From: Typha latifolia
Lineage: Eukaryota > Streptophyta > Magnoliopsida > Poales > Typhaceae
Length of the DNA: 64,000 nucleotides
Direction: 5' to 3'
Assembly (NCBI GenBank): GCA_019914945.1
Contig: CM034105.1
Coordinates: 9,858,001 to 9,922,000 of the forward strand
Part shown: one piece after another, positions 37,905-49,338 of the stretch
Numbering within the stretch: position 1 is the stretch's first letter
Layout: the number at the start of each line of letters is the position of its first letter
Made by a program: the position numbers and the translations under genes
The notes under the pieces: model-generated
Databases searched by the model: none
What the model was told of the DNA's origin: nothing
Seen by the model: only the letters and a program-made list of their open reading frames with translations

Positions 37905-39000
37905 GAAGAACCTGCCGTAACTACACTAGCGACCAATCAAACTTCGCTGACGATGAGAGTTTTCCTAGGGCAGACGGACACATTACTGCCCAACCCTCCT
38001 AGACCAAGGATACCTTACTCGGCCCCACCAGGAGTGAACCATGGCGTAGATGAAGAAAGAAACAAACACTATCAGGGCAGGGGCGAACTAGGAGCAGCGT
38101 AGCCATATGAAGATGAACATGTGATTGCTCATGAGGAAGAGGAAAGGAGACGTCGAGGGCCGGAGATTCACATCCTTCATTCGCCAACAATGAGGATGGA
38201 TCCTCTAATGGACAATAGACGCGATTATGGCCTTCGTGGACGATTCGCTCGGCTGGAATTTCCAAAGTTTAACGGAGATAATCCTATTGATTGGATTTTT
38301 TTCTATGTCGAATAGTACTTTTCATGTCATGGCACGCCTAAAGAGGCTAAGGTACCTATTGTGATCTTTCATTTGGAAGATGCGGCATTACATTGGTACC
38401 AATCAATGCATGCCCACCAACTGTTCGACAATTGGACAGCATTCACATATGCATTAGCTCGATGGTTTGGGACTGTTGGATATGAAGATTATGGGACCAC
38501 ACTCTCTAAATTGACACAAAAGACTACTGTGACAGCATATCAAGAAGACTTTGAGCGTCTTAGTAACCGATGTTTTCCAAGGTGGCCATAAGAAGTATTG
38601 AAGAGTACATTTTTGGTGGGGCTACGCAAAGAGATAAAAGCCGACATCTATTCAATGCAACTGCGAACTTTGATGAAGGCTTTTGAGATTGCCACAAGGA
38701 TGGAACAAAAGTATACTACTTTGAAAGGAGTTATGAGGATGAATTGTACATCGAATGACACTAGTATATGCCACGGGCAGCATCCATAACCGGCGGTTCC
38801 AGTTACATGACAAAACCACCGGCACCCTCTTTTGGACAACGGGGTACCCCAAGACCAACGACCAGATTCAGAGGAGGAGGCATGCAACCCAAGGGCCGGT
38901 CCTTGTCCCAAGCATAGGTGGATGAAAAACGAACCAAGGTCTTGTATTTTTGGTGTGATAAGTGCTACACTCCGAGACATCGATGCGCCAAGGCTACAGG
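37905..39000 (+). pseudogene. gypsy gag (second element, + strand)
   Basis: Frames at 38121-38315, 38361-38591 and 38598-38789 give a gag capsid-like region in order: RFARLEFPKFNGDNPIDWIF, IFHLEDAALHWYQSM, TAYQEDFERLSNRC and STFLVGLRKEIKADI. Single stops separate them. A knuckle-like remnant (YFWCDKCYTPRHRC) lies near 38945-38990. No 5' LTR or primer site is found upstream: the element abuts the opposing gag at about 37.9 kb. Confidence 0.85.
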
Positions 39001-39169
39001 CAGTGTCATGTTGATCAACGGCTATGATGAAGAGGTAGAGGGGGACATCACAGAGGAGATAGTTGGAGAGGAGCTTGAGGAGATTATGGAGGAGGAAATG
39101 CAGGCCGAGATATCGATGCATGTGTACTCCGGTACTAGCACCCCAAAGACCCTACGGGTGGATGGGCTC

Positions 39170-39480
39170 ATCTAAAAGCAATGTGTACACATCCTCATTA
39201 ACACGAAGAGCACACATAACTTCTTGGACGAGAGATTGGTACGGAGTATAGGACTGGAGGTCAAGCCTACTATTGGATTTGACACGAGGAGCACACATAA
39301 CTTCTTGGACAAGAGATTGGTACGGAGTATAGGACTGGAGGTTGAGCCTACTATTGGATTTGATGTGACCATTGGGGATGGTACTTACCTTAGAGCCGAC
39401 AGCATCTGTCGAGGAGGTACGAATGAAGGGACATAGCTTCATCTTAGACTTGTACCCGCTAGCTCTTCGAGGAGCTGACA
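39170..39480 (+). pseudogene. gypsy protease with in-frame tandem duplication
   Basis: The block ILINTKSTHNFLDERLVRSI is a protease active-site region in which the usual Asp-Ser/Thr-Gly is replaced by Asn-Thr-Lys. An 81-bp unit (39203-39283) is repeated at 39284-39364, adding 27 codons in frame. Confidence 0.8.
39203..39364. repeat. 81-bp direct tandem duplication
   Basis: acgaagagcacacataactt at 39203 and acgaggagcacacataactt at 39284 start two units differing at only a few bases. Confidence 0.92.
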
Positions 39481-39699
39481 TTGTGCTAGGTACTCAATGG
39501 CTACAGAGTTTTAGTCCCGTCACATATAAATTTTCATAGATAAGACTCATATTTCGGAGAGATGGACGTGTGGTACGACTCGAAGGAGTTTGCACGCAAA
39601 CGAGCCCCTCTTTGCGATTGTTGGTTGACCTTCCACAGATAGGCAAGGTTACCTACTTCTTACAGCTAGCGCCCATAGAACCTGGAGTCTATCTCTAAC

Positions 39700-41130
39700 T
39701 TAGGTACTCGTCATGATTTGGATTGCTTATTAGCTGACTTTTCTGAACTCTTTGAGGCTCCACAAGGGCTGCCACCTGCCAGGCACGCTGATCACAGGAT
39801 TGAGATTGTATCGAGGGTTGAACCTACAAATGTATGGCCCTACCGCTATCCACACATCTAGAAGGAAGAAATATCGAGGCTGGTTGCAGAGATGTTGAAG
39901 CAGGGCATTATTCAACCAAGCTGGAGTTTCTATTTATCACTAGTTCTATTGGTGAGAAAAAAAGGACGACAGTTGGCATTTCTGTGTGGATTACCGCGTG
40001 TTGAATGCCATAACCGTCAAGGATAGGTACCTGATACCAGTCATCGAAGAGTTGCTAGACGAGCTGACTAAAGCATCATACTTCAGCAAGTTGGACCTTC
40101 GTGTAGGGTACCACCAGATCCGAGTGTGTGTAGAGGACGTTCACAAAATGGCATTCCGAACTCATGACGGACACTATGAGTTTTTGAACGATGTCGTTTG
40201 GGTTGATGAATTCTCCGGCAACCTTCCAAGGGCTGATGAACGACATATTCCATCCACTCTTACGACAATATGTGTTAGTATTCTTCGATGATATTTTAGT
40301 GTACAACTAGACTTGGAAGGAGCACTTGGATCATCTACGATCCGTGTTGGTGCTCTTGAGAGACCATTCCCTCAACGTGAAGCGAAGTAAATGCCTATGA
40401 AGCGAACGACGAGTGGAGTACTTGGGGCACATCATTTCAGCCGAGTAAGTCACGGCCGACCCAAGGTGGAGTGCATGCTCAGTTGGACACAACCAAGGAT
40501 GGTACGGGAGCTACGTGGTTTCCTTGGTTTAACAAGCTATTATCGCAGGTTTGTGGCCAACTATGGGAAGATTGCAGCACCATTGATAACCTTGCTGAAA
40601 AAGGATGCCTTTGAGTGTACTAATGTAGTGACAAAGGCATTCGAGGAGCTGTAGCAATGGCGTCCGCACCGGTATTGGCACTACCCTACTTCACCAAGAA
40701 ATTCGTGATTAAGTGCGACGCATCGAGCGTAGGTATAGGAGCTGTATTGATGCAGACAGGAGGCCCATTGCTTACCTTAGCAAGGCCTTGATCAAGAGGT
40801 CACAATAGTTATCCACTTACGAGCGAGAGATGCTCGCTCTCTATTTGATTGGGAGATGATTTGTGATCTGGATAGATCAGAGGAGTTTACCTTATTTTAT
40901 GGGGCAGCGGATTCACACGCCCGCACAACAAAGGTGGATCACCAAGCTATTGGGGTATGACTATGAGCTACAATACAAGAAAGGAGAGAAGAACAAGGCG
41001 GCGAACGCGCTATCCCGACAACCCGAACTGGCCAAACTGGCGGCCCTATCTGTGCCTGTCTTCCCTTTCTTAGATGACATACGAACAGCGAGATTTATTC
41101 ATCCAGATATCTTGAGAATTTTGTAGGAGA
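39700..41130 (+). pseudogene. gypsy reverse transcriptase and RNase H (+ strand element)
   Basis: 39986-40160 reads [17 protein letters not shown] and [18 protein letters not shown]. The catalytic box VFFDDILVY is near 40277-40303. 40490-40600 gives MVRELRGFLGLTSYYRRFV. RNase H begins [15 protein letters not shown] (about 40710) and ends NKAANALSRQ (about 41000). Stops and frameshifts occur throughout. Confidence 0.9.
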
Positions 41131-41463
41131 AGGAGGGGACGACCCCACTAGTCATCCTGGGATGGTGAGCCAAGGTGGATTGCTCTTGGACCATGGACGC
41201 ATTCGGATACCTGTTGACGTAGGCTTATGACGAAAAGTGAAGGAACATTTTCATTCCATCCCTGAGGCAGGACACGAGGGACTCCTACGGACTCACAAGA
41301 GACTACTATAAAGTTGTACGTGGCCTAGAGTACGACATGAGCTAAGGGTGTTCGTACGTGCTTATGAGATATGCCAACGGGCAAAGTTCGACTTATTGAG
41401 GCCAGTCAGACTACTCCAATTGTAATAACCCAAGGTTAAAAAAAAAATAATTAATTATTCCTG

Positions 41464-41497
41464 CACTGCATGGCACGACAGCTCGTGCCATGCAGTG
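41464..41497. other. perfect 15-bp inverted repeat near the LTR start
   Basis: Arms cactgcatggcacga and tcgtgccatgcagtg are separated by 4 bases. Counterparts with different but complementary arms occur at 59686-59724 and 62913-62947. Confidence 0.9.
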
Positions 41498-41617
41498 GCA
41501 GCAGAGATGGGCGCCACGCGCCCCAAGCGCTGGCCCGGCCAACCTGGCCGAGCCACCTGGCACGGTGGGCCCCCACCGCCGCCGCAGCCTCCCTCCCCAC
41601 CGCCTCTCTCTCCCTTT

Positions 41618-42003
41618 TCTTCCTCTCTCTCTCTCTCTCTCTCTCTCTTTTTCTCTTTCGAGCTCTCTCTGACCTTTCTCTCTTTCTCTCTCTCAAACAC
41701 TCTCTCTCTCTTTACCCGCTACCGCCGCCACCTCCTCTAGCTCTGGTGAGCCTCCCTCTCTCTCTCTCTCTCCCTCCCTCTCTCTCTCTCTCTCTACCTC
41801 TCTCTCTCTCTATTTCTCTTTTTCTCCTTGTCGGTTTCCTCTCGGAATCGCCGGAGGATTGAGCCGTCGGCGAGAGGCCGGCCGTTGAGTGGCCACCAGC
41901 GACCGCACCCCTCCCCCATGGCCCAACCCTCTTTTTCCTTTTTCCTTTTTCTTTCTTTCTTCTTCTTCTTCTTCTTCTTCTTCTTCTTCTTCTTCTTCTT
42001 CTT
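41618..42003. repeat. CT and CTT microsatellites in the inserted LTR
   Basis: (CT)n at about 41623-41648 and 41754-41795, and (CTT)n at about 41960-42003. The long low-complexity open frames on both strands come from these tracts. Confidence 0.9.
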
Positions 42004-44630
42004 CTCTTTCTTCTTCCTCTCCTCATCCTCCTTCCCTTCTTTCCTCTATCTGCATTTTGCAAGTGGTGCTGGGCTCGGCCCAGCGCCCTTGCAGCGCCTG
42101 GCGCTGGGCTCGGCCTAGCGCCTTGCTGTGCATGGTGCTGGGCTGAGCCCAGCACTATATGCATTTCTATATCTTTGTTTTTTTTCTCTCTCTCTTCTCT
42201 TTCTATATATATATATGCACAATTAGTTTAGCTTAGTTAATTTAATGTGATTAAGTTATACAAATTAAATATAATTATATCATAGTTAGTATATAGTTCT
42301 AATTATACCATGTTTAGCAAAATGCCTGCAATATAAATTACTATTTTAATCCTAAGAAATTTTTAGGGTTATGTACGTATATTCTTACGTAATTAATTGC
42401 AGTAACTTAATTTTTATTTTCTTAATTATCAAAGAGAATAATAGACAGATAAAATATATTCTAAATACACAAATAAATAATATAATTATGATTAATAAAT
42501 AACAAAAACAAATATAGAAATGAAGAGTACATAATTATAATAAGAAACTATTCTTTTGTCTGGTTAATTTTAATTAATAGAAAGAGTGACATATTTGTTA
42601 TAAATAATTTCAGATCCCGACCCCCTTGTTCAAGATTCTGTGGACTTAGCTATCGAGGCGTGATCGTTATCGTAGTAGCGTGAACGAGTGGTGGTTTGGT
42701 ATTTGCAGTGGGGTGAGTAATCTTATCCCTTAGACGCCTTTCTCAAATTAGGTTATATTTTATATTTGTGTATATGCATGATTTTATCATCACGGTGATG
42801 ATCGTGATGTTGAGAAACACACATGATTTTATTATTATCTGGCATACTTGATTATTGAGTGGTCAATATACATCACATATGATTGCATTTGATATCATAG
42901 CATTGTCATGGTCGGCATAAGTCATATATCATATTTGAGGGAGAGTTATGATGATCATACGACGTGGTGACCTCTTTATTCATAGTCGAGGATTATGTAT
43001 TCTTATCAGTTATGACATGTTATCTATTTTTCATTTATGTAGTATTGAGGACACATTCATTTACTCATTCATGACATGATACTCTTTCTGATTCATATTA
43101 TCCAGTACTTGATTTACTCTCTGTTTGGTATCACTGATTCGGGGTAAGGTCTATTCACTGAGCCTTTAGCTCATGACTCTCTTATTTTCTCCTTTCCAAA
43201 AACCCAAGTGAACGAGAGGAGCAGGATACTCCCTTAGAGGTCTTGCTGGTGAGTGAGAAGTAGAGTGTAGTTAGTGTTGTATGCCAAATGAGTTATCTTA
43301 TCTGATGTAATAGTTGACATCCTCCAAAATGTATCTGTATCCTTGTCTTATATTTTAGCAGGTGACTTTGTACTTGTATAATTATGTATATACCTCTATT
43401 GTGTATATGTAGTTGTGAAAAGCTCTTGATGATGTGTTGTGGTCTGTGTAGGGCCCATGTAGAGTTATTTGTATGCTGTTGACAGTTAGACTTGAGTTAT
43501 TCTTAATTTAGATATTATGGATAAAATTTTGATGTTGCTACAGGTTTATTTGATTGTCTGTAACAAACCAATTGGTCAGGTTCTATGCACGTGTCGTGTG
43601 GGCTCGTGCTATGCACGTGTTTAGAGTGTGGGTGTCACACCAATCATTGCCCATATCGAAGAGGATTTGGGAGGACCTCTCTATGGACTTTATTGAGGGC
43701 TTACCTTCTATGAGGGGGTACTCGGTCATATTTGTGGTGGTAGACAGGCTGAGTAAGTATGCTCACTTCTCAACTCTGGCACACCCATATTCAGCAAGGA
43801 CAGTCACAAAGGTGTTTGTGCATGACATTGCTAGGCTTCACGGCATGCCGCGTTTGATTGTATCCGACCGGGATCGAGTCTTTATTAGTGACTTTTGGAC
43901 CAAGTACTTCACACTCCAGGGTACTCGGTTGAACCTTAGTTCAGCCTATCACCCACAAACAGATGGCCAAACTGAGGTGGTGAATGAGGCTATAGAGCGA
44001 TACCTGCGGTGCTTTGTGGGTGAGAGACCGAGTAGATGGCTCGACTACTTATCGTGGGCAAAGTGGTCCTATAATACTGCATTTCACAGCATCATCGAGA
44101 TGACACCATTCGAGATAGTGTATGGTAGGCCGCCACCTACCTTCAGGACATATGACCCCGATGCATCAGTAGTGAGGACGGAGACAGGGATGGAACTAGC
44201 AGATCGGGATGTGGTTCTCAGAGGTTACGGGAGCACATGACGATGGCCCAGAACTGCATGACGCAAGTGTATGATCGTCGGCATCGAGAGTTGGAGTTTG
44301 AGGTCGGGGACCTTATATTTGTGCGAGCCCAGCGATATTGGCAAGTTACCCTACGTCTTGTACGCAATCCCAAGTTAGCGCATCAATATTTTGGATCGTT
44401 CCGCATATTGGAGCGAGTGGGACCTGTTGCGTATAGATTGGAGTTGTCGGAGGGATCTCGGGTTCATCCTGTGTTTCATGTATCGCTACTACGGGCGAGA
44501 GAGTAGGGGCGTCGAGAAGGTCAACTAAAGACTGAGATCTTAGTAGAGTGGCTTGGACGACAAGGAGGACATCATGGAACGCTTTTCGGACTTCTCACCT
44601 TGAGGTCAAGGTAACGAAAGCGTGGTGGAT

Positions 44631-45110
44631 TGATACAACTAGAGCTGGATCAAGTTGTATCAAGAGGAATAAATTTGTTTGGAAGAAAATAAAGATTTTT
44701 ATCGAAAGGCGTTCGAATGCAAGGGACCGCGTATGAATGCACTATGTGAACGCCTCCAGGTGTTCACAAATACAGAGAATGAGATTTGTGCGTTCGAACG
44801 GCCTCGAGCCTATTCAAACGCATCTGTTCGAACGCTTGCATGTGTTGGCAAAGACAGAGAACGGGAACTATCCCCTTCATCCCCTTCATCCTATTCCCAT
44901 CTCTAATTGCAACTATCCCCTTCATCATATTCCCATCTCTAATCGCACTATGCGAACGCATACACACCTCTTCTTCCCATTCATCCTAATCTCATCTCTA
45001 TTCGCAATTATCCCTATCCACATATCATCTTCTCCTCCCCTTCCATCACCATCAAGATCTCCCTTCAATCTAAATAATCAACCCAACCCTTATCGATCTG
45101 ATTCGTAACA
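44631..45110 (+). mobile_element. 3' LTR of the + strand gypsy element
   Basis: Follows the polyprotein end text 'caccttgaggtcaaggt' and 'gcgtggtggat'. Starts TGATACAACTAGAG and ends GATTCGTAACA (480 bp). Contains three TTCGAAYG motifs. The matching 5' LTR is not in the window. Confidence 0.85.
44708..44860. repeat. GTTCGAACGC-type module in the gypsy 3' LTR
   Basis: Motifs gttcgaatgc (44711), cgttcgaacg (44791) and gttcgaacgc (44826), with spacer text 'caggtgttcacaaatacagagaa' and 'gcatgtgttggcaaagacag'. Confidence 0.8.
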
Positions 45111-45929
45111 AAATCAAAAAGTTCCAAATCTCATATCGAATTTTACCTAACTTACTTAGATTCATGATTTCTATGTTTTCTATGGATTTCTAGTTTGGGA
45201 TTTGTCTGAAAATATGTCTTAATGGTTTTGAGAAAAAAATATTTTACTTCGACACGTTGTTTTGCAATCTCGAATCAATTTTAATTGATTCTACTTGATA
45301 CACATGATTCTTGATATTTTGACTCAGTTTTATTTCTGTTTTGACCATTGGAGTCTTGTTGCATGAAAAGTTTCAAATTTATTATGTCTAGTTTTGACTA
45401 AAAATTATTAGAAAAATATAGCTTTGGTGACTTCAACAGTTTTGTGGCATAATTATTCTGATCAATTTATAACCATGTGACTAATTCATAATTTTGGAGT
45501 TGATGTTAATTCTTTTTTATCCAAATTTTAGGGATATTCAAATTATCTTGTTTTCATGCTTTTGAGCAATTTGTTTATCTTCAAAATATTTTACTATTAT
45601 TTGCTACTCTTATCAATTTGTGACAAAAGGGCTAGAATTTGTTTGAGGGAGAGAAATAATTTTCAATGATCTCATGAGCATGAATTCTTGACTTTATATT
45701 TGTCTATTCAAGTTTGGAGCTTATTTGCTCTTTTTTTTTTAAAAAAGAAGAGCTTGATATACCTATTATGTGATAGGAGCTAATTGCATACTCATTTACT
45801 TAGCTTAATTGGTGTATGCTGAAATTGACCTATTCAAATTGATTTGGGATTATGCTTAAAAGTTTTGTATCAAATCATCTTCTAGATAATACACATGCAT
45901 TTCGCGAGATTTTTTTGATATATTTATAT

Positions 45930-46566
45930 TTGCAGGGATTAGATGTGAATATTTGAAGTAATCTCATATATCTTATTTTGTAAACTCTAATAATTGTTTA
46001 GAAATTATGTTTTATTATGAAATTGTAAAAATAGATATTGTAAGTGAGATATTTTTGTAATGACAAACTTATAGACAAAATCACATCGTATTTAGTTATA
46101 CAAATTAGATTCAAGTGTATGGTCAACTCACATAATTTATGAATGAAAGATCATATTGTGTGAAAAAAAAATCGAGATGAAATTAAAAGAAGCTTAATTC
46201 AACATGCGGATTTCAGGACCTCATCCGAGCAAGACTGAAGGCATCTAGATGGTTAGTCAACCTCACTTAAAAGAAACTTTTCATAAACGAAAAGTTATTT
46301 TTGTCGGATTAGGATTTAAGTCATTTGTTAGTCTATAAATAGTTATATAAGCTTGTGGCAAAGGGTTATTGTTCAATTTAATTTATTTTCCTAATAAAAT
46401 TGAGAGTTCCCTCAATCTTCTTACCTTTTTATTTCTCCGAAAGTTTATGCCTATAACCTAGTATTCCTTAGAATCAGCAGATTAAGGAAGAACTTTCCTC
46501 CTATATTCATGAGTGAGTCAACAGATTGAGGTTTAATCTATCTTCTTTCATGCTTCACAGAATCAT
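45930..46566 (+). mobile_element. probable copia-type LTR remnant
   Basis: It has a TATA motif (ctataaat, 46333-46340), 'tttcctaataaaattgagagttccctca' leader-like text, and is followed by a primer-site-like ttgatactagagcc (46567-46580; compare TTGGTATCAGAGCC). The part before it (tttgcagggattagatgtg) resembles the region next to the copia LTR at about 50355-50375 on the other strand. The left boundary is uncertain. Confidence 0.5.
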
Positions 46567-46599
46567 TTGATACTAGAGCCTACGCTTTGTTCCTACAAT

Positions 46600-48030
46600 A
46601 TGTCTAGGAGATGTGCCACTATTAATCTTGTTGTTCTTGTGGACAGGAAGAAGGTATTACTTACATGCGTTAACGTGACAAACATAAAGCAAATAATGAA
46701 ATAGATTTGAATGGATGACACAACTCATTTTTCAGATAGCTAAAGATCAATGTTGTGATCGCCATCAGCATCTAGTAAGTGAAAAGATTGTTGGTAAGTG
46801 TTTTTATAACGTTCAAATAAATAATGTTCTCATAATGGATCATTAATTAATTTTGTAAGATATTATTATGTAGATAGATGAGATCAATGCCGATTATTTA
46901 CATAAAATTGATCTGAAAGTAAAGCACCATCATGACTTAAACCCTCAAGTTCTATCCAATGAAAGGAGAATGCTGGAGGAAGGAAAATGGTAAATTTAGC
47001 CTATACAAAGGATCCAAGATTAAAATTTGATCTCTCAATCCATTTAAGAGATATTGATCAAATTAAATATTTGACATTGATGGTTTTTTACAATTTAGGT
47101 GGATTTTAGTGGCTTTGCAGTTAGGCACATACTATTGAATTTTATTGATTGACTTTTTGGTCATATTTGATTGTCACATGTGTTTGACTTCATCGGATTT
47201 CATGTGTTCGACGAAATTAATCATTTTGGGCTATTTTTGTAGGATTTCATGGTTTCGATGAATTTTGTTAATTTTGGCTGATTTCATTACCACTCTTTTT
47301 TTCTTTATTAGATCATTATTGTTATATCTCATTATAGAATTTTATTGACTTATCTTAAGACATTCATGGTTTTTTATGCAATTAAAATTTTTGAGTATGA
47401 TATGTATTGCATTATTGAAATTTTTGAATTTGTATTGCTGAAATTTTATGTGATGAAATATAGAATGTGCTAAAATTTATTACTTCATAAAAAAGCTGGG
47501 ATTAAAATTTCTTAATTTATAAAATCTATTTTGAATTGCTGAAAATGAATTTCTAAAACTTTTAAAATCTGAAATTACTAAAACTGGAATTTATGAAATT
47601 CTGAAATCTGAAAAATGAAATTGTTTAATTGCTGAAAATTTAAATGCTCCTAAGAGATGTCTTGGGGTCTATGTTCTAGCATTGGAATGTCCTTCGAACG
47701 TTAGCCGTGCTCGTCTCTATCCATCAATCATTTCTTGTATACACACTCAGGGAATAGTGGTTGTAAACCTTTTTATGAGCTCGCGTTTAGTTTCAGCTTT
47801 TGAACAATTTCTGATAAATTGTTGAAGATGAACCAAGAACTTAAAATGTCTTGAATATTGCACAATAAATCTAATATTGTAGATATGATTTTATTGCATT
47901 TCATATTTATAAATTTGCTATCTGACAGCATAAACACTGATAAAAACTTTAATCTATTATCCCCTAATTCTTCTTAAAGGCTTCTTCTTCTATTTCCAAA
48001 CTTAGAGTAAACTCACTAAAGAGATTAGAA
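46600..48030. other. AT-rich repeat-derived DNA, nothing recognised
   Basis: Follows the primer-site-like sequence and may be decayed retroelement interior. I see no frame, RNA gene or ends that I can support. Confidence 0.4.
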
Positions 48031-48035
48031 AAAAC

Positions 48036-48741
48036 AAGTTACGAACCGGCCTAGTCCGATTTGCAACGATTCTGAAACTTAGATCCTAGTTTGATAGCCC
48101 TCCAATGGCTAGATAGATGCTAGGGTTAGTTCTTGGTGTGAAGGGAGAGAAGTTATTGTGGAAGAGAAGGGGAATAGAGGCTGAAAGAAGCCGACCAAAG
48201 ACTTGGGCAGTGAAAGAAGGGAGGTGAGAAAGGGCGCCAATGGCTAGAGACAAGGGAGAAGGAGATAAGGCTAAAGTCAATTCCAATAATAAGATCCTCC
48301 CTCAATTAGGGTTTCCTCCATATATATATATATAGAGGTTCACCCTAAGAACTCTTTAATTAACATAAAAACACTCCAAACAACCCTAACTACCCCTAAC
48401 TAAATCTACACTTTCGCCGCGGTGCATTCGAACACGAAATTTCTGTTCTTTGTCGATGCGAACGTGATGCAGGCGTTCGAACGACCACGTTTGAATGTGC
48501 CCGTTTCCGTTTCCGTTTGAACGTGCCCGTTTCCGTTTCCGTTCGAATGCGCCAATTTCGTCCTCTGTCGATGCGAACATGATGCAAGCGTTCGAACCAC
48601 CCCGTTCGAGTGCGGTCCTTGTGTTCGAATGCACCCTAGCAAAAATTAATTCTATTGCTTCTACTTACTCAACTAGATAAATATGCTCATTCCCATGAAC
48701 CCAATGTCACGCGTGGAGCCAATATGGATCGAATCGTATCA
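48036..48741 (-). mobile_element. gypsy 3' LTR (family 1) on the minus strand
   Basis: The left edge agttacgaaccggcctagtcc aligns with the family ends at 4905 and 57565; the right edge is gatcgaatcgtatca. It is followed on the right by the reversed polyprotein end text (ccttgccctcaagg). It carries a (TA)n tract at 48319-48333 and a block of TTCGAAYG motifs. Confidence 0.82.
48420..48620. repeat. GTTCGAACGC-type module in a minus-strand gypsy LTR
   Basis: Two similar half-units contain 'ttctgttctttgtcgatgcgaacgtgatgcaggcgttcgaac' and 'gtcctctgtcgatgcgaacatgatgcaagcgttcgaac'. An 18-bp direct repeat of 'cgtttccgtttccgtt' text lies between them. Confidence 0.85.
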
Positions 48742-49330
48742 CTCCACTACACTTCTATGCACCTTGCCCTCAAGGTGTCAGCTCAGGGTAATGGTCCAGG
48801 AAGTCAGCTTTAGGCATCCATGTCACCTTATCCACTGGTCGTCTTTGCCACTCCACCAAAATCTCAGTCATCCACTCGTCCTAAACTCGAGTGTGTCGGC
48901 GAGCTAGGATCCGAACTAGAGTAGGGGTACTTGGTTCGGATTCAAACTCTTTGGCTTCCGTCATCGTTGGTTTGGGTGGAACACCTCCGATGGGCTTGGT
49001 AGGAGGAACTCGAACCTTGAGATTTGAGACGTGAAATACTAGATGTATCCACGCCTCCTTCGGTAAGTCTAGGCGATATGCTACAGGCTCAATCCTCTCG
49101 ATCACCTAGTATGGTCTATAAAATTTTGGAGCTAACTTTTGATTGGGAATTGGTCTAACCGAGCTTTGCCGATATGGTTAGAGCTTGATGAAGACCCAAT
49201 CCCCAATCGAAAAGAATCTTTCTTGGTGCCTCTGGTCGTAGACTTGCTTCATCTTATTTTGGGCAGCCGCTAAGTGTATTTTGAGTCTTCTCAACACCTC
49301 ATCACGGTCTCGCAAGTATATATCTAAATA
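48742..49330 (-). pseudogene. gypsy integrase C-terminus and chromodomain fragment
   Basis: On the minus strand: ERIEPVAYRLDLPKEAWIHL and VFHVSNLKVRV (GPY/F-type region), then a chromodomain-like ILVEWQRRPVDKVTW. It is truncated near 49.33 kb, where copia LTR sequence begins. It belongs to the LTR at 48036-48741. Confidence 0.85.
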
Positions 49331-49338
49331 CTAGGCAA

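Larger units (their letters stand above)
41421..43639 (+). mobile_element. solo LTR (family 2) inside the gypsy integrase
   Basis: Starts TGTAATAACCCAAGG and ends GTGTCACA, flanked by a perfect 5-bp duplication CCAAT (41416-41420 and 43640-43644). Removing the LTR and one duplication restores a continuous frame. It carries the family pattern: hairpin at 41464-41497, CT tracts, a (CTT)n run at about 41960-42003 and the core ggtaaggtctattcactgag (43144-43163). Confidence 0.95.
41150..44530 (+). pseudogene. gypsy integrase split by an inserted LTR
   Basis: The N-terminal zinc-binding part ends at 41420 (RVFVRAYEICQRAKF, first Cys of the pair lost). The frame resumes at 43645 after a 2219-bp LTR and one copy of the target duplication. 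The core runs through WEDLSMDFIEGLP and VVVDRLSKYAHF to VSDRDRVF and YHPQTDGQTEVVNEAIERYL. 44237-44506 carries the GPY/F-type region (RILERVGPVAYRLEL). A weak chromodomain-like tail (ILVEWLGRQ) follows near 44540. Confidence 0.9.

Noticed and set aside
43560..43567. LTR end at tgtaaca (43559-43565)
   Set aside because: The next five bases do not match the 5' flank; the end at 43639 gives a perfect CCAAT duplication and restores the integrase frame.
44791..44835. tRNA B-box (GTTCGAANC) suggesting tRNA or SINE
   Set aside because: GTTCGAACG fails the last B-box base, there is no A box at proper spacing, and no cloverleaf can be drawn.
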